Source: Pseudo-nitzschia pungens
Lineage: Eukaryota; Bacillariophyta; Bacillariophyceae; Bacillariales; Bacillariaceae
NCBI GenBank assembly: GCA_037355855.1
Contig: CM074762.1
Location: 682,001 to 746,000 of the forward strand
DNA: 64,000 nucleotides
Direction of reading: 5' to 3'
Shown in pieces: positions 32,901 through 44,295 of this stretch (position 1 is its first letter; the number at the start of each line of letters is the position of its first letter). The notes under the pieces were generated by a model that saw only the letters and a program-made list of their open reading frames with translations, made no database searches and was not told where the DNA came from. The translations under genes and the position numbers were made by a program.

Positions 32901-35900
32901 TCAGTTCTTCTTGCTTCTTTGCCCTATCAGCTGCCAACTTTCTCCTCAACATGTGTCCTCTGACAAATGATTGAATCATCATTGCAGAACCTCTGCATTG
33001 CATGTATTCACTGTGCGCCTTTGAAGCACGCCATTGAGACTGGATCAGAATAGATGATTCTGTGGCCTTGCGATGCATCAGTTCTTCTTGCTTCTTTGCC
33101 CTATCAGCTGCCAACTTTCTCCTCAACATGTGTCCTCTGACAAATGATTGAATCATCATTGCAGAACCTCTGCATTGCATGTATTCACTGTGCGCCTTTG
33201 AAGCACGCCATTGAGACTGGATCAGAATAGATGATTCTGTGGCTTTACGATGCATCAGTTCTTCTTGCTTCTTTGCCCTATCAGCTGCCAACTTTCTCCT
33301 CAACATGTGTCCTCTGACAAATGATTGAATCATCATTGCAGAACCTCTGCATTGCATGTATTCACTGTGCGCCTTTGAAGCACGCCATTGAGACTGGATC
33401 AGAATAGACGATTCTGTGGCTTTACAATGCATCAGTTCTTCTTGCTTCTTTGCCCTATCAGCTGCCAACTTTCTCCTCAACATGTGTCCTCTGACAAATG
33501 ATTGAATATTAATTGCAGAACCCCTGTATTGCTTGTATTTATCATTTGCTTTGGATGCACGCCACTGTGCCTGGATGACAACAGATGACTCAATCATTTT
33601 TTGATAGATCAGTTCTTTCTCGTGGTGCTTTCTCAATTGACATCCTCTGGCAAATGATTGAATCACTATTGTGGCACGCCTGTATTGCATGTACTCACGA
33701 TGTGCTCTTGATGCACGCCACTGCGACTGGATCAGAGTGGATGACTCTATCAATTTCTGATGCGCCAGTTCTTCCTCCTCTTCCTTTTCCCTACTGTTCA
33801 ATCGCTTTCTCGATTGAAATCCTCGAACAAACGATTGCAATCTAATTATTGATAACTGTTCTGACCTACCCAAGGGCTTCTTTCGCAAAACTTTTTCAAA
33901 TCTTTCACGCGTTAACATTCCACGAGCAGATGCTTGAATCATAATTGCGGCTACACGAATCTCACCGTAACAGTTTCGAGAAATTGCTCCTCTCCAAACG
34001 GATTGAATCAAAATCGCTGATTGAATTTGTGTTCTAAGACGTTTGGTCCGTATGGATGCCAACATTCTCCGTGAAGCAGCCTGTATAATTATTGAAGAGA
34101 AAAGGTGCAACAAGGCTTCATAATAAAGGTAACGGCCCATTTGACCCCGCCATGTAGACTGAATCAGTATAGCAGATGTCTCAATTTTTTTCTGCCCATG
34201 GCGCGTCAACATGCCACGTGCAGCTGCTTGAATCATGGTTGAAGCAACACGGGTCAAACTATAGCGATCACGAGCAATTGCTCCTCGCCAGTGAGATTGA
34301 ATCAACATCGATGATTGAATTTTCCTTCGGAGGAGTTTGGTCCGCCTTAAAGCGAGTATTCTTCTTGATGCAGCTTGAATGATAACTGCAGAAAATAGAA
34401 TCTCGTGGTACTGGTAACGGCATTTTGCTCGCCGCCATGTCGACTGAATCAATGTAGCCGATTTCTGAGTTCGGTATTGATGCTCCAGCTTTCTCTTAGT
34501 TTTCTTCGCGTTCATCCTTCTTACTGAAGCTTGAACTATCGTCGCAGACGAAAGAGCTCTGAATAAACTTTTTCTCGCCTTAGCCCCGCGCCACGAACGT
34601 TGAATCATAATTGAAGCAGTTGAACACCGTTCGCCGATGAGTTTTCGAGTGACATTTGATGCAAATACTCTCCGTGTGTGCGCTTGAATAGTGATAGCAG
34701 CATCACGATATATTGCGTATCTTTCAAGCTGTTTCACCTTTCGCCAGTGCGCTTGAATCAAGATGCTGGCTCGGTCAGTTGCTCTCTGATGCATCAACTT
34801 CTTCGTATACCTCGAAGACAACAGACGTCGAGCACATGCTTGAATCATGATTGCTGAAACACGGTTGACTTCATGGTGTTCACGTGCCATTGCGCCTCGC
34901 CACTGAGATTGAATCAGAACGGAAGAGTTATTTCTCAACCGTTGTTGAACGAAAGCGTTCACACACTTCGTTGCTAATTTTCTGCGTATCGACGATTGAA
35001 TAAAGATTATGGCCGTACGAGTTCTATGGTATTCGTTTCTTGTCCTTTGCACGTCGCCATGTGGACTGAATCTTTGTAGACGATGCGCTTAATTTGCTGA
35101 ATCGAAGAGATGTTGTACGCTTTGTTGCCGCCGAAGTTCTCCAAAAACATTGAATCACGATTGATGCTAGGTGCGCCTTTTTGCCCCTGGACTCGGCTAT
35201 GATACCTTTAATCCATAATTGGATAGTTCGAACAGCAGCTATCTGTCGTGTGAACAAAGATTGAGTCAGTACCCTCCGAATAAGTTTTTGAACAATAATT
35301 GCCGACTGCAGAAAATTCCTGTATCGTTGTCTTTCAATGGCTCCTCTCCATATTTTCTGCAAAGCTGTTGCTCCGTTTGATTGCTTTTCGATTAGTGCTT
35401 TTCGAGCTCGTTCCTTGTAAAAAGGAATGCGAGACCTACACTGCCATCCTCGAGTCACTCTCTGTATGAAAAGGACTGCTTCACAAGAAGCATTGAATCG
35501 ATTCATTTGAATGAGAACCCTTGCAAAATTCTGAAGTAAGGTAATGGCTTTGATAGAATTTCGATAAGTCGCGAGTGCTTGATGCCGCCTCCAGTTCTTT
35601 TGGATCATCGTGGCATTCTGAAGTGACCGAGTCAAAAGATTCTTGCAAATATAACCTCTGTACACTCTCTGGATGTCGATGACGCTTCGACGTCGTTGAT
35701 TTGCCTCTTTCAATGAAAGCTGTTTCCTCCAAAACGACTGCAAGCGAAGAACTCCCTTCTTTTGGCTTTTGAATCGTGTCCAACATAAGTGTGTTCTCCA
35801 ATTTCGCTGTATCATGATGATATCAAACAGTGTCTTGTGAAATTTCCTGCATTCAATCAAAGTTCGAGCGTTTGATTGTATGCATACACACGCATCCAAA

Positions 35901-38900
35901 GACCGCAACAGAAATTTTCTTGCGCTTTGTGACCTCCACCAAGATTGTAACATCAAAGCGATCTCACATTTGTGAAGGTAACTGGTGATTGCACGCTGGA
36001 TTCTAAACAAATACTGTATGGACCTTACTGGCTGAACAGAATTTCAAATATGCGTCCCTATCTCTAGATCTTCTCCATGTGCTTTGAATCGTGGTGACTG
36101 CCGATCTCACCAGCACAAATCTCCGTAACGCAATTGTCCGTCTCCACCCCGCCTGTATATAAATAATACAAAATCGAGTCATTTCGTAATTCCTTTTGCA
36201 GATAATCATCCTCAGAAGCCGCTGAATTATAGTTGCACTCTCCGCTCTCACTCGAAGATACCTGCGATTGCTCCACGCGAATTGAATTACAACAGCAGAT
36301 AGGTTTTCAAGCTCCAGCATTTTCCTTGTGCTATAGCCTCGGAAAATTGCCTGAATTAGTGTAGCCCTCTTTTTGTCTCTAAACTTTTTGATGCCGGTCA
36401 AATAGGCTCGTACTATGTTGTGTATAGCAAGGGCTGCTGCTCTTTGAGAAACACAATGACCTGTCACAGCCATATTCGTGTGAGTTTCTCCTTTTGTCAA
36501 AGGAATTACTGTCCCACTGAAATGCTGAGCAATTATAGTATTGCAAAGAATAGTTTCTTGCGACTTTAAACTCATCAAATTTCTTGAACGTCGCTTCATG
36601 ATTCGATAAGGAGTCCGCTGTCTGTAACGCTGCTCGAAACTGCCCCATTGCAGAAGGCCACTCCTTGACAGCCGATCTCAGTACAGCAAGCCTCAAGAAG
36701 CTTTGTATTTTTACAGCAGCCACATACTCTTCATAGGAATATGTATCAATCGAAGGAGAGTCGTTCGTTGGGTCTCTTATCTTGTTCATAATTTTCTCGG
36801 AAAGGTCAACTAACGACGCCTCGTCCTCATTCTGAAGCGAAGACACATTATGCAGTTCAGGGTCATCTGTGTTTACAGGATAGACAGACTTATCAGTTGT
36901 CAGTGGATCATCGTGCTCTTTTCGAGCCGACGCTCGCCTTTGGCATTTTCTAATCCAACACTGTAGCACTGTAGCGTTTTTATGCAACTTTCCCTTTGAA
37001 TGTTGGTACCACTGAGCAACTCGCCGCGCTGACTTCTCACTGCGAATAGCCGCTTTCAATGTTGCTTTTACAAGGAGGACCGCTAACTTAGTAGGATCCC
37101 AACGACGTGAAGTGACTTGGAGTGATTGTGCTTCGCAAGTCAAATTGACTTGAACCAACATATCTATCCCAAGTTGTACTTCATTTTCCCATGCAACGCT
37201 GATCCAATTGTCCTCGAAGGTGTAAGCCTTCTAATATCCACCAACACTTTGCTGATCGAATAGCTTGTTCAAAAATTCGCTCCCGATAAATAGAGGAGTT
37301 CTTTGTATCAATGTTCTTGTGTTTGAACTGGATGTCTGAATTCCAGGACTGGATCATTGCTGATGCCAATTTGAGTTCTGCACGATGCAGTCGCCATGCT
37401 TTTTGGATGACTATCGCTGAACAACACCGTTTTGCTTTATCACCGAAGTTGACTTGCGCTCTCCTCTGGATTGAACAAGTGCGATGATCTACTCTTTTCG
37501 AAAGGAAGTCGCGTGAATCTAGGGTGAAACTTCGATTGGATTTTAACGAAAAAAATCCTGAGGTATCTGAGGCGGAGCTCGTACTCGAAATTGTGTCATC
37601 GCTTGATATATGTACCGTCCCCCGCTCTTTATCAGTTCTTACTCGCTCGGTGTTGGGCAAGTGATCAACGCACGCATCATTTGCTCGTCCTTTCGTTGGA
37701 AGTGAGTTATTTTGTCCAACTACAGTGAAACAGTCATTATAGGGCGAAGGAAGCTTGATGTTGATCAATGACCCGATTGGCGCCATCAGGTTTTGAGCGA
37801 AGAAAGTTGCCTTGGTCGGCTTCCATTTCCTCCAATTGCTTTCCGACTTCATCAAGGACATCAATTTCTTCATCAACCGTGGTGCCAAAGGAAGGGATGG
37901 TAGACATTCCCGCAACGAAACCATGCTCATTACTGTTACAATGACGTCGAGCGTGAGAAGATTCTTCCCAGTTCGCAGATGAGATGCTTGTGGCAGCCAC
38001 AGTTGGAGAACAACCACCATTAATGTTGGCAAGTTGTAATCCAATTTTATTGATAGCTTCTAGATCCTCTTCCAGCGATGTGACAATGTTGATGCTAGCA
38101 GCATTTTCCCGAGTCGATACATCGCTCGTTCCTTCGAGACGGTACTGTTCCGAATGCGCAGGTACGACACTCTTATCATTCACTGACGAACGATAGATAT
38201 TATGATTATTCTCAAGTTGTGTTGCAAGTTGATTGATACCTTCGAGATCTCCGTTCACTGTCGTGACAACGTCGGATCTTGCAGCACCATTCGTTTTTGT
38301 TGCTTTGTTATCTTCCTTCGGAGTTTTCGCAGGTGTGTTTGGTTCATCACACTCTTTATATTTACCTTTTTTCGAATCATTTTCTCCATCTGGAAAGAAA
38401 ATCCTTTCCTCTACGTCTATCCTTGATTTGCAACTATTAGGTTTGGTGTCCTGCCTTGTGTTTCGTGGCGATGGCGAAAGTATGGGCTTAAATTGTTTCG
38501 GCTTCTTCCATAGCTTCTCGGTTCGTTTTGCGTTGTGATACAACCTATCAAACACAGACGATTTCCCCTCGCAATCGCTCTCCCCAGACATAGAGCTACC
38601 AACCGAAGACGCATCCACATTTTTATGGCGATTGCGATCTGTAGGGACGGACGCGTTGTGACTCAACGGCTGGGTAACATTTCGGTAAGTTCGCCTTCGG
38701 GGTGTCTCATCTCCATAACCGACAACTTTCGTATCTCTTGTTGTGCTTTTCGCATAAGCTCCAAGTCGGTCTTTCTTATTTCTAACACTTGCCGTTACTA
38801 TGACGTGATATATTTGTCTGTGAACCAATAGAACCGCGTCTCCGTGCAGGCACAGTTCTGCCAACAAGGTTTTGGTTGTTTGAGGTTCTGTTACTTTGAC

Positions 38901-39411
38901 GTGATATTGTTGTCTGAGAGCCAAAAGATTCGCGTCGTCCATGAGAAGCAGTTTCGCCAACAGCGTCTTGATTGTTTGATGGTGTTTTGTTACGCGACGA
39001 ACGAGTCCCTTGTCTATACAAACGATCGAATACTGACTCCGTCGAGCCAAGCGTAGACACAGAATTGTCTCCCAAGGAGCTCTCATCACAGACGTCTTTG
39101 TCCGAAACACCTCTTGAATTTCGCTCCATGGTGATTGGCCGATCACTCGTCATCCTAGTCTTGTTGCTAGCATCGATTCCGTGGTCTCCAGGAGAAGTCC
39201 CATGTTGTCGCCTGTTTTGGTTGCGTCGTGTGACTTTGATCGGAGATTGCGCCTTGTGTTCGTTCCATTTTTGATCGAGTGACTTCAATTTCGTAGCCAA
39301 GACTTTCGAGGGCGTCGACCTGGCGCTGGCATCTGATGGGGAGAAATTAGTCGGCCATGGACGTTTCCTCTGCTCATCACCCCTCGCTTTGCCCATGGGC
39401 GTTGACACCAT
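29946..39411 (-). CDS. Giant IQ-motif repeat protein (ASPM-like), seven +1 frame breaks
   Basis: One gene read from the ATG at 39411 to 29946. The reading frame changes seven times, always by one extra base, near 38792, 37791, 37184, 36643, 36030, 35036 and 31925. Removing seven bases leaves exactly 3,153 codons. The N-terminal third is polar and Ser/Arg-rich with two SVFDRLY motifs. From about 37400 down to 30770 the protein is dominated by IQ motifs of the form (I/L)Q..(W/F)R, usually 23 residues apart, with embedded near-identical blocks. IQ motifs bind calmodulin or EF-hand light chains, so a calmodulin-bound rod is expected. ASPM has similar arrays and acts at spindle poles, but the calponin-homology domain of ASPM is not seen here. 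The C-terminal 270 residues are non-repetitive. The splice model may miss small introns. Confidence 0.75.
31021..31497 (-). repeat. Three 159 bp coding repeats (53 residues, two IQ motifs each)
   Basis: Copies begin near 31021, 31180 and 31339. The unit encodes AEKQLRTETATKIQSLYRYR followed by NQRLKFLLQIRAIIQIQNSW and RGLQARKLLAEYR. The copies are almost identical at the DNA level, with an Ala/Thr difference in the first translated copy, so the duplication is recent or homogenised. Confidence 0.95.
32784..33491 (-). repeat. Four 177 bp coding repeats (59 residues, two IQ motifs each)
   Basis: The same start word lies at 32807, 32984, 33161 and 33338, giving a period of exactly 177 bases. Each unit encodes SILIQSQWRASKAHSEYMQC, then RGSAMMIQSFVRGHMLRRKL and AADRAKKQEELMH.KATES. 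The copies differ by only a few bases, for example Cys/Arg codons after the LMH. More diverged copies flank the block. Confidence 0.95.
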
Positions 39412-40544
39412 CGTCGTATCTTTCTCTCTAGTTTCTCTCCGACGACTCACGCTAGCGTTAGTGGCAGATGATCCGACATTCTTGTTGTTGTTCGCGTTAC
39501 GCTCTCTCTTTACTTCAGTGTTGTGGAATCTTCAAGGTTTTCGATTTGCCGATCCAGTACAAGTAAGGTTACTCGCCTACTCAAAATCTATATATGAATG
39601 ATGAGGAGGGCGTGATTGAACTATCCGTAAAATCTTTCAGTTGGTGCAGCGATGCGAAGTTTAGTTCTGCTTGATAGGATGCCGCAAGGTTTCGAGTTTC
39701 AAGTTGTGATTTTACTGTATTCAAAAATCATTTCCGACACGAATCATAACTCAACACGTTAGAAATTCGAAATGAAATGCCTCCGGAGGACCAAAATGTT
39801 ATCATCGATTCGTGCTCGGCGAGACGCAAGCCGAGCCTAAAAACTCAAAATTCATTCACAAGCAGTCATATACATTTCGTAAAGTCAAAAAGGTCTCGAA
39901 AGACGAGTTACACGTAAGGTTACGGTGCTCTTACCCAAAGTTACTACCTCACTCAATCTTCTTTGAAATGATAATAATACGTGATGAGAATCACATCAAG
40001 TATTTTTTTCAACAATGAAAAAGAAATTCTCAGTCTAAAGTTACTCGTAACGCTACAGCTCATGCGGGTGTTGGACCCAAAATTCATGGAAGCAGCTGGA
40101 GGCAAAGATTGGAAAAGCGATTGATTTCAACCGAAATATTCTAAACAATGCAAACATCCTGAAGTATTATACAAAGAAGTTCCATTCTTCAATATTCAAA
40201 ATGATGTAGCAGTTTCGTGTTCAGTTGCTCCATTCAACTTTCCTTCCATTAGTATATTGTTTGTGTATCAGGAGTTTGAATAAAGAAATAGTAGTATTAG
40301 AACACTTCGCTGATGATATCGCTTTGTTCTCGCGGAATGTCCTCGCCCATATCGAGGCGGTCCAAATGGAGAGAGCTCTTGTAATCTTATCATTTTCTAC
40401 TGTATTATTAGTGTAATATCATATCATTGGAAATGAATTACTTCGTATTTATCCATCCCTATGGCCGAATATTGGATTATCATCCCAATATATTCTCCTC
40501 TCGGAATGTACACTACGTGTAGTCCATTCCTCAAATCTAGAAGT
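39412..40544. other. Gene-free spacer
   Basis: Promoter side of the IQ gene and 3' side of the nuclease gene. It carries AAGTAAGGTTACTCG (about 39563), CGTAAGGTTACGG (about 39912) and GTTACTCGTAACG (about 40041). No gene recognised. Confidence 0.5.
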
Positions 40545-41391
40545 TTAACTCGACATACAGCTTCGACACGGATGCAAACCTTGATCCATTGCCACGCTTA
40601 CTTTGATCTCCTGCAGATTTCTGCTGTTCGAAAGGTGCGAACAGGTGCGTTTGTGGTATGCCGATCCGTGCGTTGTTTTATAAACCGTCGTGTCCTTGAA
40701 GGATTTCCAAACCCCACGCTTCTTTTCTCTGGCGTCGCGCTGGAGATCAAGCAGCTTGTCCCAATTGAACGTTCTTTCATTCTTTCTCGGGGTGTACGCA
40801 TTTGCAAATCCTTCATAAACCAAGCCTTCGTTGATGCAGAGATAAGCTCCACTTTCTTCTCGAACGAACACGTGACCCAGCACTCGATCGTAGTGATCTT
40901 TTCCATCAATCAATAGCCAGATTTCCTTCTTGTTGCATCGTGACTTTGTGTACTCTTTAGCTTCCTCTGCATAAGGTTGCAGTGGTTTCATTTCCGGTGT
41001 ATCGACACCAAGCAGCCGAACACGTCGTTCATCGACCAACGTCAATGTGTCCCCATCATAAACATTCCGAACCCGTAATTTCTGTGCACCACTTGGTAGA
41101 GTTTCGTAGGTGGGAGATGATGTCCCTGCACCGACGGTTGGATTTGTTGATGTTGTTGCTGCTGCGGTGAAAGCTCCAGCGTCCAAAGTCTCCTGTATAA
41201 ACGACGATAGACACGATCCCCATTATTGCAATCAAGATGAGAAAGATCCCCACTGGATTCCTTTTCCAAATCGCATGCAACGAACAGACGAAAGGAGAAG
41301 ATTGTTCAATCGAGTCGTTAGACGCGTTGCGTTTCAAACCGAATGCTCTTCTTGTCGGAGCAAAGTCCTCTGTGCTTGATGGTGATTCCAT
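40545..41391 (-). CDS. Membrane-anchored staphylococcal-nuclease-like (SNase) protein, one frame break
   Basis: The ATG at 41391 starts a cytosolic-looking segment, followed by one transmembrane helix (NPVGIFLILIAIMGIVSIVV). A linker and an SNase (TNase) domain follow. Nuclease signatures are VRNVYDGDTLTLVDERRVRL, LGVDTPEMKP and DRVLGHVFVREESGAYL. These supply the Asp, Glu and Arg residues expected for Ca-dependent phosphodiester cleavage. The C-terminal tail has TTHGSAYHKRTCSHLSNS and HPCRSC, a small Cys/His motif often found after bacterial SNase domains. The frame changes just after the membrane helix; dropping one base in the TTT at 41185-41187 gives 281 residues. It could be a secretory-pathway or plastid-envelope nuclease. 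Confidence 0.8.
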
Positions 41392-42342
41392 ACAAGCCGA
41401 TCGATTGGCATTCAATCAAAGGAGCTAGAAGGCGTCTGTGCAAAGTATGAAAATGATCACATAGGCAATTCGTAGATGTCGATCGCCGGAACACCGATTT
41501 TTGAAATTGGTTCTTGTCACTATTTTTTGATTGAGATTAATATCAATTGGTCGATTGTCACAACATCACTTATTATCTTTTTCTGTTTTTTGTCATTCCG
41601 AATCAAAATCTCAATCACGCGACAGTCGGATGAACGAATGAATTCCACTGCGTGTAAGGTTACCTAATCGTCGTCCAAGTAAGACTTACTTCGTACTTCG
41701 TAATAAGCAGGGGTATTCAGGTACAGGTATGTGCGAAGAAGTAAGGTATTTTTTTGTCGTTTGAATGTCTTCTCTTTGTTTTGAGATACAGGGTTGTCAG
41801 CAGTGTAGTAAATACCTCGCGGATGACACAAATAATAGGAGTAAATTCTCTCGAGGTCAGCAGTGAGAACCTAATCGCATAGTCTATTCACCATTGAATT
41901 ATTTGCTGTTAGGTCCATTATTTTCATATCTGGTTCTTGTACGATACGGGCACTACCACAGTTCGTTCTAGCAAACACGAACTACGGACGTCATCGACGT
42001 AACGTTTCGGTTTTTTTGTTTGCTCTTGACTGCGGACTGCGGTCTGCGGCTCACTGGTACTAAGGAATTCATTCATAGCAGCTGTCCGCCCGGTCCACGA
42101 AGTTCTCTGCTAGTGTTTATGTGGACTCGAGGACAGCTCTCAGGATTTCAGTGGTTTGTGCTTGATTCTATTCTGTTTTCTTTCTATACGTGTGGTTGAT
42201 GAAGGCAGTCAGGACTGAAACGCTGAGTAAGGTAGTACATCTGAAGATCGTAAAGCCCCTCTGGAACCTAGCTCGGTCAGGTTATGCACATTTGGTCGGA
42301 ACATCTAGTGCAGTTTTGTACCATTATTGAGCAATCAAATCA
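41392..42342. other. Gene-free spacer
   Basis: Contains GTGTAAGGTTACCTAATCG (about 41652) and TACTTCGTACTTCG words (about 41687-41700). No gene seen. Confidence 0.45.
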
Positions 42343-44295
42343 TTACATCCAACGGCATCCACTCCCAGGGTTCCTTCTTCCATAGCCACCACCACTTTTC
42401 CATCCTCTATTTCTTAAGAGCTGTCGATATTGGCTAGCAGTATCTATTGCATCAGTGTAGCATCCAATCAGGTGCCGTTGTACAGTTCCGAAACAGTTGA
42501 AGGATCTTCTCCCATGCAGCATTCGTTGATTGTTGAACACAAGAATCTCTCCCGACTGCAGAGTACGTTCCCAAGTATACTTCTTCGCATAATCCCGCAG
42601 CAAAGTTTCGAGAGATGGAGGCAATAAGGTTGGCTCACGATTCATATCATCATAATTATCGTCCACCATTATCTCAAGTGCCTGATATGCTCGCACATAA
42701 TCCTCAACAGCAACCGATGGATTTAATTGCAACGGGCCTTCAAATGGTGGGCTCCAGTTGAATTCTACCACTTGGCCATAGGTGCGGTCCACAACAATGT
42801 GTGGCTTGGGACTGACCATATCAGCGTCGTGACGCTCCTTAACAAATGTTGCCTCGGTGTTGAGAAGAACATCGAAGACATCTGGAGCTATACGTCGTAA
42901 CTCCTCAGCAGCTGCCATCCCATCAATCAACACCGATTCGCCGCCAACGATGTAATTGCTGTTGTTTTCGGTGACTGTCGCGCAATGCAAGAGTTGCAAA
43001 AATGGCTTCGATTCGTAATAAGTCAGATCTTGATGGGGAGGTAATGCCACGTTGGTGTACGCGATGTTTTCAGCATTGTGTTTACTCTGCACGTGAAAGA
43101 TATCTCCATACAGAGATCCATGGGAGAGACTTCCACCAGAAAACCGTTGACCGAGATCCCTAACAATGGACTCTAGCAATTGTTGAGAGTTTACGTCATC
43201 TTCCGAACTCATCGCAGTCTTTCCTTCCTTCTTTGCCATCTCATCTACATCTGGTGCATTCTGTATCAAAATAGCCCCGTGCTCAAATATCTCTCGCATT
43301 GCCTCATACAGAGTGTCTTCGTTCTCCATCGTTTCTTCGTAATCAAATTTCGACATAGACGCGCCCTTTGGATTGTTAATTGCACCGATTGCGATGTCTT
43401 TGGTCACAGCAGTTGTCATTCTAGATCTTTCTTTTGATCGTCTTGAGCTTGGAGAGGCCTCAACAGTATTTTCGGCACCCATCAACTCGCTAGACAAACT
43501 CCGACCCAAACAATTGTTACGAGCGAGATTGACAAGCCATTCCAAATCGAAGACTGACGTTTCCCCATAATTCCACCAGAGTTTCACCAAGCGTTTCTTC
43601 TTTTCATCAATGCTTTGATTGATATCAGTGGACAAGGAGTATATGTCCCCCCTCGAATGCATGCTTCCTTTCGGAGGGAATGGATACAGCATAGTGCTGT
43701 CACAGGTGTCATCAAAAATGTCGTCGAATGAAACTTGATTCATCGAAAAGATTTGGGCACGCACAATCGCAAACTTGCTAGAATATTGCCCCAGCGATCG
43801 CAACCGTTGGCCCGAAGTGGCATGTATATGTTGTGGATCGTTCACCCATAGCAATGGCGAAAGAAAATCCCAGGAGTGCTCGCTCGAGTTTTCGTAATCA
43901 CTACCCTGATTTTTCCACCGAGTGCTTATGGAAATTGTTTGCCCATCATTCTCAATAGAAATAGAGAAGATGTCATCAAATGCCGTTTCGTCTCGCGTGC
44001 CATCGTCTTCGTAATCTTTCTGGATATGTTCACTGCGAGATGAGAGTCTGTTAGCCTTACACTTTTCAATCGTACCAATCATCTTAATATCGTCGGCCAT
44101 TCGATCTGTTCGCGTTGATTTCAAACGGTAAAGCGGCTTCCAAGTTTTCATCGGAAGCCACAAAGCCGTCAACTGCTGATTTCTGTCGTGTTCCGAGCAC
44201 GATGCACTCAAGGGAAAGTTTTTCCAAAAATTAACAGGACGAAACCATGATGCCGGCAGCCGTTGAAAGACTGTGTTGGAACACCGAAAGTTCAT
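42343..44295 (-). CDS. Gamma-butyrobetaine dioxygenase-like enzyme (TauD/TfdA fold)
   Basis: Single exon. The ATG at 44295 starts MNFRCSNTVFQRLPASWFRP, which has a mitochondrial-presequence look, and gives 650 residues. An in-frame ATG at 44448 would add 51 residues. A degenerate N-terminal domain (FLSPLLWVNDPQHIHATSGQ) resembles the BBOX/TMLH N-terminal domain. The catalytic part has YGDIFHVQSKHNAENIAYT and ALPPHQDLTYYESKPFLQLL, giving iron ligands His421 and Asp423. GEILVFNNQRMLHGRRSF gives His594. In animals and fungi these enzymes make carnitine; the substrate here is inferred only. The protein is longer than typical family members (about 390-420 residues) because of polar insertions between the two domains. 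Confidence 0.78.
   Translation of the reverse strand: MNFRCSNTVFQRLPASWFRPVNFWKNFPLSASCSEHDRNQQLTALWLPMKTWKPLYRLKSTRTDRMADDIKMIGTIEKCKANRLSSRSEHIQKDYEDDGTRDETAFDDIFSISIENDGQTISISTRWKNQGSDYENSSEHSWDFLSPLLWVNDPQHIHATSGQRLRSLGQYSSKFAIVRAQIFSMNQVSFDDIFDDTCDSTMLYPFPPKGSMHSRGDIYSLSTDINQSIDEKKKRLVKLWWNYGETSVFDLEWLVNLARNNCLGRSLSSELMGAENTVEASPSSRRSKERSRMTTAVTKDIAIGAINNPKGASMSKFDYEETMENEDTLYEAMREIFEHGAILIQNAPDVDEMAKKEGKTAMSSEDDVNSQQLLESIVRDLGQRFSGGSLSHGSLYGDIFHVQSKHNAENIAYTNVALPPHQDLTYYESKPFLQLLHCATVTENNSNYIVGGESVLIDGMAAAEELRRIAPDVFDVLLNTEATFVKERHDADMVSPKPHIVVDRTYGQVVEFNWSPPFEGPLQLNPSVAVEDYVRAYQALEIMVDDNYDDMNREPTLLPPSLETLLRDYAKKYTWERTLQSGEILVFNNQRMLHGRRSFNCFGTVQRHLIGCYTDAIDTASQYRQLLRNRGWKSGGGYGRRNPGSGCRWM

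Noticed and set aside
32784..33491. Regularly spaced repeats resembling a CRISPR array
   Set aside because: The 177 bp units are coding IQ repeats with no unique spacers, in a eukaryotic gene.
29946..39411. Idea of Euplotes-type frameshifting at stop codons in the IQ gene
   Set aside because: Only one site reads AAA TGA. At 35036 and 36030 the IQ register shows the shift occurs before the stop, so a stop-dependent mechanism does not fit.
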